Shown: piece after piece, positions 26,425 through 34,178 of the stretch
How the letters are laid out: the number at the start of each line of letters is the position of its first letter
Numbering within the stretch: position 1 is the stretch's first letter
Origin: Pseudoalteromonas sp. MSK9-3
GTDB lineage: Bacteria; Pseudomonadota; Gammaproteobacteria; Enterobacterales; Alteromonadaceae
NCBI RefSeq assembly: GCF_003590335.1
Contig: NZ_MIET01000046.1
Coordinates: 186,001 to 250,000 of the forward strand
Reading direction: 5' to 3'
DNA: 64,000 nt
Position numbers and translations under genes: made by a program
Notes under the pieces: model-generated
Database searches by the model: none
Told to the model about the DNA's origin: nothing
What the model saw: only the letters and a program-made list of their open reading frames with translations

Positions 26425-27126
26425 TTATCCTTTGACCAAAGCGGTAATTTCTAATGAATCATTAAGTTGTTTTACTTGGGCAGGATTGCCCCAGTGTTCA
26501 CCTTGTAGTGAATCACTGATCCAATAACTGCCGTTGATAGAGACCAGTTCAGCTTCAAGTCGCTGGCAATAAATACTTGCCTCTTCGTAGCCTTGTGCGC
26601 CAGCGATGGCTCTACCACGTAGTGTTCCGTATATATGTATGTTGCCATCAGAGATGACTTCTGCACCGTGACTCACTGACCCCATAACAATTAGGTCTCT
26701 GTCTTTAGCATATATCTGCTGACCAGATCTTACCGTCGCTTGAACAATTTGAGCGGGTAAGTACACAGGCTTTTCTACGATTTCAGTCGTTGATTGAGCT
26801 GAAACAGCTGGTTTTGTATCTTTACTATAGTTTAATACCGAAAGTTTAGCTGCTTTAGCTTGAATATGCTGCTGTTCGGTTCCATTGCAAACACCTACGG
26901 GGTTGAGCTGCAGATCCGACAGAGTTTGTTTTAATAATACAAAGTCAATATCGACTTCTTGTATTTCTGCCAAGTTAACGACAATCGATGCACCGTAAAA
27001 GAATTTAGGTGCTTGGGAAATCTTCTCATCTAATTCACTTCTAAGCCGTGCGATGTCGACGGAGAATAAGTGCAAAACAGAAAGGGTGAATAAGTTTCCT
27101 TTTAACTCAAATATTTGATCTGACAT
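26425..27126 (-). CDS. minC: Septum site-determining protein MinC
   Basis: Inhibitor of FtsZ polymerisation that works with MinD. The N-terminal domain (about 1-105) begins FELKGNLFTLSVLHLFS. A Ser/Pro/Thr/Val linker follows, then the C-terminal beta-helix with VRSGQQIYAKDRDLIVMGSV, GAEVISDGNIHIYGTLRGRAIAG and the conserved RLEAELVSINGSYWISD. Length (233 aa) is typical. First gene of minCDE, divergent from ycgL with about 215 nt of shared upstream sequence. Confidence 0.96.
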   Translation of the reverse strand: MSDQIFELKGNLFTLSVLHLFSVDIARLRSELDEKISQAPKFFYGASIVVNLAEIQEVDIDFVLLKQTLSDLQLNPVGVCNGTEQQHIQAKAAKLSVLNYSKDTKPAVSAQSTTEIVEKPVYLPAQIVQATVRSGQQIYAKDRDLIVMGSVSHGAEVISDGNIHIYGTLRGRAIAGAQGYEEASIYCQRLEAELVSINGSYWISDSLQGEHWGNPAQVKQLNDSLEITALVKG

Positions 27127-27340
27127 AAGCGCTCTAATAACTATACAAACTCAAGAAAGCTCAAAGGGAGTAGGGGGGAACTTTTCAGGTTAAATAACAC
27201 CGTTCACCTTACATCACTTTGTATTAATATTATTGTTTGGCCCTGTATTTAATACGTCTGAGCGTCGCAAAACTTTCCAAATATAATGTCTGTCATGGTA
27301 TAGTGCCAGTTAGACATAAGCAAGAAATTATGGGTGTATA

Positions 27341-27622
27341 ATGCTTACCGCCGTGTATAAAAGTTCAAAAAAAGCCGATACCTATCTTTATATCGAAAAA
27401 CGTGATGATTTTAGCAAGATACCGCAGCCTTTGATGGATATGTTCGGGTTACCTAAGTATGTGATGATGTTTGATTTATCAAAACGTGAAAAGTTGGGAA
27501 TTGCTGATATAGTGTTGGTTAAGGAAAAGTTAAGCGAAGATGGTTTTTACTTACAGATTCCGCCGCCAGAAGAGAATTTATTGGATCAATTTAAGGCCCA
27601 TAATGGAGTAGACCGTGATTAA
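27341..27622 (+). CDS. ycgL: YcgL domain protein
   Basis: Small conserved gammaproteobacterial protein (93 aa) with no established biochemical role. The YcgL pattern is clear: AVYKSSKKADTYLYIEKRDDF, LMDMFGLPKYVMMFDL and EDGFYLQIPPPEENLL. It is cytoplasmic with no signal. The position next to minCDE, transcribed away from it, is the same as in E. coli. Its end overlaps the next gene by 8 nt, so the transglycosylase is probably co-translated. Confidence 0.92.
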   Translation: MLTAVYKSSKKADTYLYIEKRDDFSKIPQPLMDMFGLPKYVMMFDLSKREKLGIADIVLVKEKLSEDGFYLQIPPPEENLLDQFKAHNGVDRD

Positions 27623-28631
27623 AAGAGCTTCCTTATTACTTGCATCGGTTGTGTTATCAACGGCGAGTTACGCAAATACGCAAGAAAAATTTGATTCTTA
27701 CGTGGCTCAATTGAAGCAAGAAGCCCAAGATAAAGGTTACGAACAGTCGTTAATTGATACTGCATTTGCGACTGCAAAGTTTAAGAAGAAAGTGATTAAA
27801 GCTGATAAAAATCAGCCTGAAGTCGTTGAAACACTAGAAACGTATTTACCAAAACGTGTGCCTCAATGGAAGATAGATCGCGCTCGTAAATTATACAAAA
27901 AACATCAAGTTGAATTAGAAAAAATTGCACAAGAATATGGTGTGCAAGCAAGGTTCATTGTTGCGTTATGGGGCCTTGAGAGTAATTTTGGCCGTATTCA
28001 AGGTGGTTATTCCGTTATTAGTGCATTAGTTACGCTCGCTTTTGATGGTCGCCGTGAAGCGCTTTATAAGCGACAACTATGGGCCGCGTTAGATATTTTG
28101 AAAAGTGGCCATATATCGTTAGATAAATTTAAAGGCTCGTGGGCTGGGGCAATGGGCCAAACACAGTTTATGCCAACCTCTTTTAATGCTTATGCCGTCG
28201 ATTACAATAAAGATGGACGTAAAGATATCTGGACGACAGAAATAGACGCATTCGCGTCTATCGCAAATTACTTAAAGCAGGCGGGATGGAATGACGACTT
28301 AACATGGGGTCGTCAGGTTAAACTGCCGCAAGGTTTAGACCAAAGTTACGTGCTTAAACGAGGCACAAAAACGCGCAAGCAGTGGCTTGGGTATTGGAAA
28401 GATTCAGAGCGTTCACTTGCTAAATGGCAACAGCTTGGACTACGAAAAGCGGATGGATCCAATTTGCCTAACGTTAATATTACAGCTGCGCTTGTAATGC
28501 CAGACGATATCAATGGCAGAATGTACTTGGCGTATGACAACTATAAAGCCTTGATGCATTGGAACCGCTCATATTACTTTGCGACGAGTGTTGGCTATTT
28601 GTCTGACAGAATTGCTTACCCAAAAATCTGA
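27615..28631 (+). CDS. Lytic murein transglycosylase, MltB family
   Basis: Cleaves the MurNAc-GlcNAc bond of peptidoglycan to 1,6-anhydro products in the periplasm. Signal peptide MIKRASLLLASVVLSTASYA without a lipobox, so a soluble MltB/Slt35-like enzyme (GH103). Catalytic Glu in VALWGLESNFGRIQGGYSVI; the family motif SWAGAMGQTQFMPTSFNAYAVD lies near residue 180, followed by DYNKDGRKDIWTTEIDAFASIANYL. Length 338 aa. The GTG start at 27615 overlaps the ycgL stop. A strong terminator follows. Confidence 0.93.
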   Translation: MIKRASLLLASVVLSTASYANTQEKFDSYVAQLKQEAQDKGYEQSLIDTAFATAKFKKKVIKADKNQPEVVETLETYLPKRVPQWKIDRARKLYKKHQVELEKIAQEYGVQARFIVALWGLESNFGRIQGGYSVISALVTLAFDGRREALYKRQLWAALDILKSGHISLDKFKGSWAGAMGQTQFMPTSFNAYAVDYNKDGRKDIWTTEIDAFASIANYLKQAGWNDDLTWGRQVKLPQGLDQSYVLKRGTKTRKQWLGYWKDSERSLAKWQQLGLRKADGSNLPNVNITAALVMPDDINGRMYLAYDNYKALMHWNRSYYFATSVGYLSDRIAYPKI

Positions 28632-28659
28632 TTAGATTATATAGATAATACCTGTGTAT

Positions 28660-28693
28660 AAAAAAGGCAGCCTTCCAACAGGCTGCCTTTTTG
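28660..28693 (+). terminator. Intrinsic terminator after the transglycosylase gene
   Basis: AAAAAGGCAGCC, 8-nt loop, GGCTGCCTTTTT: a strong stem flanked by A-run and T-run, so it could act in both directions. It ends the ycgL-mltB unit and may also act for the cydB transcript arriving from the other side. Confidence 0.92.
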
Positions 28694-28750
28694 TTTAGGC
28701 TACTTCAGTTACTGCTAGCGCCTTCAAGTGTGATATGTCTCGGTAACCGC

Positions 28751-29749
28751 TTAATAGTAAGAGAGCGGTTGTACTTTTCCCCAAAAAACGCGATATGAAA
28801 ATATCGTATATATGATGATTGTCGGTACAACAACAATCACACCATAGAGTAAAAAGTTTAACGACTCAGGGGCTGCGACGGCATCAAAAATTGTAAGCTG
28901 CCCAGGCACAACATAGGGATAAAAACTATATGTGAGCCCAAAAAAGCACAATATAAATATCACTGCCGACAATGCAAAGGGCAACCAGCCTCCTTTTTTA
29001 GTGTTAAGCTTCAGTGTTTGTAGAATACGGTCTTGAACAACAAACAGTGCTAAACACAAAACAGGCAAGGTTAGTAATACAGCCAGTGTTGGGGATTCAA
29101 ACCATGCTTTATATACGTCGCTATTTATAAGAGGGTTCACTATTGATACGGCAATGACACCGATAAAGGTAACCCTTCCGGCAAACTGGCACCAGTGTAT
29201 TGCCTTGGACTGGAGTTCGCCTTCGGTTTTTAACACTAACCAAGCTGCTCCAATCAGAGTGTAAGCACCAACCACGCCAGCGCCGCTAAGCAGTGCGAAT
29301 AACAGTGACAGCATTGATGTTTCAAATGACATGACATAAAGCCCAAGCATAAACCCTTGCATAAATGCGGCGAGTATTGAGCCTAGCTTAAACATAGTAT
29401 CCCAAAGTTTTTTGTGTTTTACTTTTGCTTTCGCTCTAAAATCGAATGCAACACCTCTGATGATCAAGCCAATGAGCATAACGGTGATTGGTAAGTAAAG
29501 CGCTTGTAAAATGATGCTATGTGCCATGGGGAAGGCAATTAACGCAAGACCAACAGCAAGTACAAGCCATGTTTCATTGGCATCCCAAAATGGACCAATT
29601 GACGCGATCATGGTGTCTGCATCAGTATCATTATTGGTCGGTAGTAATATACCCACACCTAGATCGTAACCATCTAAAATCGCGTAAACAAGAATAGCCA
29701 GTGCCATGAGTCCGCCGTAAATATAAGATAACATTTCAGGGTTAAGCAT
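28751..29749 (-). CDS. cydB: Cytochrome bd-type ubiquinol oxidase subunit II (CydB/CioB)
   Basis: Second membrane subunit of the cytochrome bd quinol oxidase. About nine hydrophobic helices; the opening YIYGGLMALAILVYAILDGYDLGVGILLP and GPFWDANETWLVLAVGLALIAFP are the CydB signatures. Start set at the ATG at 29749 (AGAGGTG 6 nt upstream), which overlaps the end of cydA by 8 nt; the earlier candidate at 29788 lies well inside cydA. Length 332 aa. No small CydX-like ORF is evident downstream before the terminator. Expression should follow the FNR-type box upstream of the regulator gene. Confidence 0.93.
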   Translation of the reverse strand: MLNPEMLSYIYGGLMALAILVYAILDGYDLGVGILLPTNNDTDADTMIASIGPFWDANETWLVLAVGLALIAFPMAHSIILQALYLPITVMLIGLIIRGVAFDFRAKAKVKHKKLWDTMFKLGSILAAFMQGFMLGLYVMSFETSMLSLLFALLSGAGVVGAYTLIGAAWLVLKTEGELQSKAIHWCQFAGRVTFIGVIAVSIVNPLINSDVYKAWFESPTLAVLLTLPVLCLALFVVQDRILQTLKLNTKKGGWLPFALSAVIFILCFFGLTYSFYPYVVPGQLTIFDAVAAPESLNFLLYGVIVVVPTIIIYTIFSYRVFWGKVQPLSYY

Positions 29750-31085
29750 GGCGCACCTCTTCAACGATTGAGTAATCATACTCTTCAACTTGCACTGCTT
29801 TATCTGCGGTATAGAAAAGTGTTCTGATGTATAGAACCAATAACACGATATAAACTAAGAGATAAGCGGCCAGCGATATAGCGACGTTACTTGAAGCAAC
29901 GGTGGTTACTGCCTCTTCTACCGTAAGTACCCCAGAAACTAAATAAGGCTGACGGCCAATTTCTGTAACATACCAGCCAGCAAGGGTCGCAACCCAACCT
30001 GAAAAGCTCATTGCAACGAGTATTTTGAGCTGCCAGTGGCTGAGTCGTTTATTTCGCCATAATGATAAGCGTGTTATGAAGGCAACGGCTATCATGAGCA
30101 TTCCCATGCCTACCATGATTCTAAAACCAAAAAATACAGGTTTCACAGGTGGATGGGCTCCTTCGAACTCATTTAGCCCTTTAATCTCGCCATTAAGGTC
30201 ATGAGTTAATATTAAACTTGCGGCTTTGGGGATCTCTATTGCAAAGTCGTTTGTTCGGGTGTCCTCATTTGGAATAGCAAATAATACTAACGGCAACCCC
30301 TTTTGTGTCTCCCAAGCCCCTTCCATTGCTGCAACCTTTTGCGGTTGATGTTGTAACGTATTTAGCCCGTGTAAGTCACCTACAAAAATTTGTAATGGCG
30401 CTAATAAACAGGCAACAGTCAAAGAAACTTTTAATGTCATGTTTGGCGCATGCTTATTGTCTTTTTTGAGTAACCGATAACTACTGACCCCTGCAATTAG
30501 AAATGCAGCAGTTAACCCGCTTGCGAGTAACATATGAAAAAATCGATAAGGAAATGAAGGGTTAAAAATGACAGCTAACCAATCTGTTGGATAAACAATA
30601 CCATTACGCAGTTCAAAGCCAGCAGGTGTCTGCATCCAAGAGTTTAAAGAGAGGATCCAAAATGCAGAAATAGTAGTGCCGACGGCAACAACAATAGTGG
30701 ATAAAGTATGAACTCTGGGTGATACACGATTCATCCCAAACAGCATGACACCAAGAAATGTCGCCTCCATAAAAAAGGCTGTCAGTACTTCATAGCCCAA
30801 TAGTGGCCCTGCGATATTCCCCACCTTTTCCATAAAACCAGGCCAGTTTGTCCCAAACTGAAATGACATGGTAATGCCACTGACAACGCCCAAAGCAAAC
30901 GTTAATGCAAAAATTTTAACCCAAAATCGATAGGCCCTTAACCAAACAGGGTGGTTTGTAATATCGTATCGTACTTTAAAAAAAACGAGAAACCACCCAA
31001 GCGCAATGGTTATGGTAGGAAACAAAATGTGAAAACTGATATTGGTAGCAAACTGTATTCGTGACAATAATAATGTATCAAGCAT
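29742..31085 (-). CDS. cydA: Cytochrome bd-type ubiquinol oxidase subunit I, short Q-loop (CydA/CioA)
   Basis: Heme-bearing subunit that oxidises quinol and reduces oxygen with high affinity. Heme-ligand His in ATNISFHILFPTI, conserved GIVYPTDWLAVIFNPSFPYRF, the quinol loop GDLHGLNTLQHQPQKVAAMEG, and GWYVTEIGRQPYLV near the C-terminus. At 447 residues it lacks the long Q-loop insertion of E. coli CydA, so it belongs to the short-loop (CioA-like, often cyanide-insensitive) group; insensitivity itself is inference. The ATG at 31085 has AGAGGTG before it; an upstream GTG is less likely. It lies 18 nt after the regulator gene. Confidence 0.94.
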   Translation of the reverse strand: MLDTLLLSRIQFATNISFHILFPTITIALGWFLVFFKVRYDITNHPVWLRAYRFWVKIFALTFALGVVSGITMSFQFGTNWPGFMEKVGNIAGPLLGYEVLTAFFMEATFLGVMLFGMNRVSPRVHTLSTIVVAVGTTISAFWILSLNSWMQTPAGFELRNGIVYPTDWLAVIFNPSFPYRFFHMLLASGLTAAFLIAGVSSYRLLKKDNKHAPNMTLKVSLTVACLLAPLQIFVGDLHGLNTLQHQPQKVAAMEGAWETQKGLPLVLFAIPNEDTRTNDFAIEIPKAASLILTHDLNGEIKGLNEFEGAHPPVKPVFFGFRIMVGMGMLMIAVAFITRLSLWRNKRLSHWQLKILVAMSFSGWVATLAGWYVTEIGRQPYLVSGVLTVEEAVTTVASSNVAISLAAYLLVYIVLLVLYIRTLFYTADKAVQVEEYDYSIVEEVRHA

Positions 31086-31103
31086 GATCACCTCTGCTTT
31101 ATA

Positions 31104-31646
31104 TTATTTTCTAAGAAGCTTATCTTTTAGGTCAATGACTTTACCAACAGAAGACCCTAGCTTCATCAGTGTTTGTAACTGCTCAGGAGACAAACGTTGC
31201 AGCTCTGCTGACCATTTAGTAACGGTTTCTAAAAGATCATGGATGGATTGCATTTGTTCTTGTGCGTATTTTTCCTCGGCTGAGTTCGCGTTATCTAAAA
31301 TCTGATCGCGAAGCAAGGTTAGTGTTGGGTCAATTTCGCGTTTTCGGCGTTCTTCAAATACTTTATTAGCTAGGTCCCAAATTGACCCGTTCGGTGAGTA
31401 GTACTCCTTTCTATCCCCTGGGATATGGTGTACTTTGGCGAGCTGCCAAGATTGTAACTCCTTGATCCCCATACTCACGTTACCACGGCTAATTTTTAGT
31501 GCATCGGCAATTTCATTGGCAGTAAGTGGCTTTTCATTAATCACAAGTAAACCGACCATTTGTCCTATGGTGCGATTGAAACCCCAGCGACTGCCCATTT
31601 CACCGCAATGCAGCACAAAGTTTTCTATTTTTGGTGATAAATTCAT
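31104..31646 (-). CDS. GbsR/MarR-type transcriptional regulator
   Basis: Winged-helix DNA-binding protein of about 180 residues. It opens NLSPKIENFVLHCGEMGSRW, the GbsR-like pattern, with the helix-turn-helix at about 45-75 (LTANEIADALKISRGNVSMG) and the wing (HIPGDRKEYYSP). A C-terminal coiled coil (NSAEEKYAQEQMQSIHDLLE...) should mediate dimerisation. It is the first gene of a unit with cydA and cydB, so it most likely controls them and itself. The start at 31646 lies just after a 12-bp inverted repeat; the longer reading from 31730 would run through that repeat and an FNR-type box, so I reject it. Effector unknown. Confidence 0.85.
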   Translation of the reverse strand: MNLSPKIENFVLHCGEMGSRWGFNRTIGQMVGLLVINEKPLTANEIADALKISRGNVSMGIKELQSWQLAKVHHIPGDRKEYYSPNGSIWDLANKVFEERRKREIDPTLTLLRDQILDNANSAEEKYAQEQMQSIHDLLETVTKWSAELQRLSPEQLQTLMKLGSSVGKVIDLKDKLLRK

Positions 31647-31650
31647 AGTT

Positions 31651-31682
31651 ATTAAACTTTCAGTAATTATTGAAAGTTTAAT
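31651..31682. promoter_or_regulatory. Operator-like 12-bp perfect inverted repeat upstream of the GbsR-type gene
   Basis: ATTAAACTTTCA (31651-31662) and TGAAAGTTTAAT (31671-31682) are exact reverse complements separated by 8 bp. It ends 5 nt before the regulator's ATG and covers the likely -10 / transcription start region. Size and symmetry fit a dimeric winged-helix repressor, so autoregulation by the adjacent GbsR-type protein is the simplest reading. Confidence 0.75.
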
Positions 31683-31694
31683 ATATAGCGATGC

Positions 31695-31708
31695 TTGATT
31701 TCGATCAA
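31695..31708. promoter_or_regulatory. FNR/Anr-type box upstream of regulator-cydAB
   Basis: TTGATTTCGATCAA matches the FNR consensus TTGAT-N4-ATCAA at every defined position. It is centred about 55 bp before the regulator's start codon. A TATATT hexamer at 31680-31685 (minus strand) and a looser -10 nearer the gene allow either a repressing or an activating geometry. Oxygen-responsive control of a cytochrome bd operon is well established in other proteobacteria. Confidence 0.8.
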
Positions 31709-31874
31709 GCTTTGTATGAAGTAATTTCAATAAAGATATATCTTTCTCTGTTTAATGCTCGTACTAAGTAGTAACAGGTGTTTTTTCGTGCCCACTATGA
31801 GGCATATGTTGGCTATCAATGATAGATGAAAGTAACTACGAGTTTAGTGTTTTAACAAAGTGAAAAATTATCAA

Positions 31875-31903
31875 TTGTCGAAATTATATTGATGTTTTAG
31901 TAT
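31875..31903 (+). promoter_or_regulatory. Candidate sigma-70 promoter for the small peptide gene
   Basis: TTGTCG at 31875-31880 and TAGTAT at 31898-31903 with a 17-bp spacer. This would start transcription near 31910, about 30 nt before the GTG of the peptide gene. Found by eye; AT-rich surroundings make chance matches likely. Confidence 0.4.
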
Positions 31904-31940
31904 TTTGTGCTCAATAAATGAACTAAAAGGATCTTTAACA

Positions 31941-32156
31941 GTGAAACTCAAAATCAGCAAAAAGAAGCTTAAAAATTTATCAGAAGATATGTCTAAGCTA
32001 CCTATGGGACAGACACCAAATGTGCAAGGTGGCACGGGATCTTGGCCTTCGCCAGCAACAACTACAATGCCAGAAAGAAACTGTACTTCAGGTTTTGCTT
32101 GCGCAACGCTGCCACATGCTTTGATGTGCCAACCAGATTACTCTAAACGCTGCTAG
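31941..32156 (+). CDS. Putative RiPP (lanthipeptide-like) precursor peptide with Gly-Gly leader
   Basis: A 71-residue peptide. Residues 1-31 look like a leader: MKLKISKKKLKNLSEDMSKL, then a short stretch ending VQGG (Gly30-Gly31), the double-glycine site cut by peptidase-containing ABC exporters. Basic 'KKxLKxLS' leaders of this kind occur in class I lanthipeptide-type precursors. The following 40 residues would be the core: rich in Thr, Ser and Pro (SWPSPATTTMPE) with Cys at 48, 54, 63 and the last position, 71. Start is the GTG at 31941 with AAAGGA 9 nt before it; an upstream TTG would spoil the leader. A terminator follows 37 nt later. No LanB/LanC/LanM, protease or exporter gene lies nearby, only a facing asparagine-synthetase-like gene. 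Secreted unmodified bacteriocin is an alternative. Confidence 0.55.
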   Translation: MKLKISKKKLKNLSEDMSKLPMGQTPNVQGGTGSWPSPATTTMPERNCTSGFACATLPHALMCQPDYSKRC

Positions 32157-32193
32157 TCATTACTTAAAAGTGGCGACGACACTTTGAATTTAG

Positions 32194-32220
32194 ATAAGCA
32201 CCATCATCGGTGCTTATTTT
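32194..32220 (+). terminator. Intrinsic terminator after the peptide gene
   Basis: ATAAGCACC, 6-nt loop, GGTGCTTAT then TTT: a 9-bp stem 37 nt after the peptide stop. It ends the transcript as a single small gene before the convergent synthetase-like gene. Confidence 0.8.
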
Positions 32221-32312
32221 CAGTACAAAATGTGTCAGTGTTATGTTTCATGGTTTGAAACCTTTAACTTTCTTTTTTATAAAAAGATAAAACCAAGTAA
32301 CTGGTTTAGTGG

Positions 32313-33983
32313 TCATTTTAGAAGGTGCTGCCAAACCGCTGCTAAACCCAGTGCATGTGCCAATGTACCTGCCTTCTCCATTTCTTCATAGCAATCTCGC
32401 ATGCTTTTCGCATTGTCGATACCAACATACTTGAGTACGGCACATAAACTATGAGAAGTATGGTCACTATATTTGTACTGGAACATAGGCGCTGCACTTT
32501 TTCCGAAAAAATTATTCAGGCCTAAGCGAGACGCAAGCCCAGGGTAACGTTGGAAAAGCGTCAAACCTTGGTTTAGGGGTTTGGAGGTTTTATCCCACTC
32601 TATGTCACCCAGTTTTGGCGATAGCTTGCAAATTGCTTTACGGTGAAATGCACTACTTAATTTATAGCGTGCTGGGAGTGAACCAATTGAACTGACGACT
32701 TCTGGAGATAGAAAAGGGTGGGTGCGATTATAGTCTTCATCGAGTAACTGCTGACCAGCAACAACCATGCGGGCAGCCCGTACTCTTAGATAGAAATTAT
32801 CGGCGTATTGAGCCGCGCTAAATGCATTGTCATTTAATGCCAAGAGTAGCTCTGTTACTTGAGACTGTAGTTGTTCAGCATGCTGAGGAAAGAGGGTATA
32901 AGCAGCACTGGCTGTTTTGCCATATTCTTCGGTTATGTATCGCTGAACCCGTGGCATTGTAAGTTTGTTTAAACATTTCAAACCAAAAGCTGAGAACCCA
33001 GGCATTCCCCTATCATAATAAAATGCACGGTAGGTTTCAGCGCCGGTCCCTGTTAACAGCGTGTGATGTTTGGTTGCTTCAATCAATGATTCATCAATGA
33101 GTGCATGTGCATGGTGAACGGGTACTTCACCTTGACCTGCAAACGCAATCCGGCGGCTGTTGGCTTCTGTGATATGACCGTTTAAGTCGGTGCTGGTGAT
33201 CAAAGATATATTGCAAGCTGCTGCTAACTCATTCGCTATTCTCGCATCCGCGCTGAGCTTGTTGCCGTAACATAAGGCGGGTAATTTGACATTAAGTGCT
33301 TCACAGCAGGCAAGAATGAGCCGCGAGTCAAGTCCACCTGACAGAGATAGCATTGGGTTTTCGCAATTGGTGACGCTACTCCTTACAGACTCAACAACGG
33401 CCTCAAGGGCATCTTTAAAGCGTGTTGTACTTTCTCGAGGAAAGCAAATGAGTGGGTTTGTGGTTAATTCAAAAAGTCGCTCAGACGTGAGTGATAAAGA
33501 AAATGTTGAACTCGCGCCAATGTGTTGAGTATCTTTTAAGATACTGGATTCATTAAATAACTGGCCAAAAGTGAGCATACAGCGCATTGCATCTGTATCA
33601 AGAGATAATGGTTTTCCCAATTGTTTCACGAGGGCCTGGCGACTGGATGCAATAATAATGGTGTCATCACATTGATAAAGAAATACAGGGAATAACCCAA
33701 AGCTGTCACTGCCGGCAAAAACGGTTCTTGTTAGCTTGTTGATAAATATCCAGCTTCTCCCAGCGACGGAAGGGGATTGATTGTCTTGCACGTTGTGCCA
33801 AATGTTCGCATCTTGATGTTTTTGCGCTACATCACCCCAAATAACGAGGTGGCCCCAGTCATTCTTCATTTGCACAATTGCGTGTTTGTCGTTATTACAG
33901 TCATGTTCAACATCGTACAACGGCGTTGATGAGTTAACATTTATGCCCTCGATTAGATTAAATTTAACGCTGAGTTGTGACAT
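32313..33983 (-). CDS. Asparagine-synthetase-like enzyme lacking the glutaminase cysteine
   Basis: A 556-residue protein with the two-domain plan of AsnB/lasso-cyclase relatives. The N-terminal 170 residues resemble the Ntn glutaminase domain (GDSFGLFPVFLY, IIASSRQAL) but begin MSQLSVKF, without the Cys2 nucleophile. The synthetase domain has the PP-loop MLSLSGGLDSRLIL (SGGLDS at 215-220), LLTGTGAETYRAFY in place of the GxGxDE motif, and THPFLSPEVVSSI matching the 'PFLD' segment. It should adenylate a carboxylate and form an amide, but not from glutamine. Such proteins close lasso peptides or act in secondary metabolism. It faces the small Gly-Gly peptide gene 157 nt away. No McjB-type protease is adjacent. 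Confidence 0.75.
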   Translation of the reverse strand: MSQLSVKFNLIEGINVNSSTPLYDVEHDCNNDKHAIVQMKNDWGHLVIWGDVAQKHQDANIWHNVQDNQSPSVAGRSWIFINKLTRTVFAGSDSFGLFPVFLYQCDDTIIIASSRQALVKQLGKPLSLDTDAMRCMLTFGQLFNESSILKDTQHIGASSTFSLSLTSERLFELTTNPLICFPRESTTRFKDALEAVVESVRSSVTNCENPMLSLSGGLDSRLILACCEALNVKLPALCYGNKLSADARIANELAAACNISLITSTDLNGHITEANSRRIAFAGQGEVPVHHAHALIDESLIEATKHHTLLTGTGAETYRAFYYDRGMPGFSAFGLKCLNKLTMPRVQRYITEEYGKTASAAYTLFPQHAEQLQSQVTELLLALNDNAFSAAQYADNFYLRVRAARMVVAGQQLLDEDYNRTHPFLSPEVVSSIGSLPARYKLSSAFHRKAICKLSPKLGDIEWDKTSKPLNQGLTLFQRYPGLASRLGLNNFFGKSAAPMFQYKYSDHTSHSLCAVLKYVGIDNAKSMRDCYEEMEKAGTLAHALGLAAVWQHLLK

Positions 33984-34125
33984 ATCAAGATCCTACCTGA
34001 AGTAATATCAATAGGTATAGCATGTCGCATGCCATATTACACAACGTTATGAGTAACTATCTTTCAATAGCTTAGAGGCGTACCGAGGTTGGGGGGGATT
34101 ATGGTTAGCAAATTGCAAAGCAGTT

Positions 34126-34165
34126 TAAAAGTAATAAGTCAGCGAAAGCTGAGCTTATTACTTTT
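34126..34165 (-). terminator. Terminator after the Na+/phosphate symporter gene
   Basis: AAGTAATAAG-TCAGC / GCTGA-G-CTTATTACTT with a GAAA loop and one bulged base, about 15 bp, flanked by A and T runs. It lies directly after the symporter stop (minus strand) and could also stop transcripts from the other direction. Confidence 0.8.
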
Positions 34166-34178
34166 ATTTAATATTAAT

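Noticed and set aside
31941..33983. Complete lasso-peptide or lanthipeptide cluster
   Set aside because: A lasso cluster needs a B-type protease/RRE pair and a lanthipeptide cluster needs LanB/C or LanM; none is within the window. I therefore call only a candidate precursor and a synthetase-like protein.
34081..34100. G-run (eight G's near 34090) as a possible quadruplex
   Set aside because: A single G-run without the further runs needed for a quadruplex; it sits in a non-coding gap.
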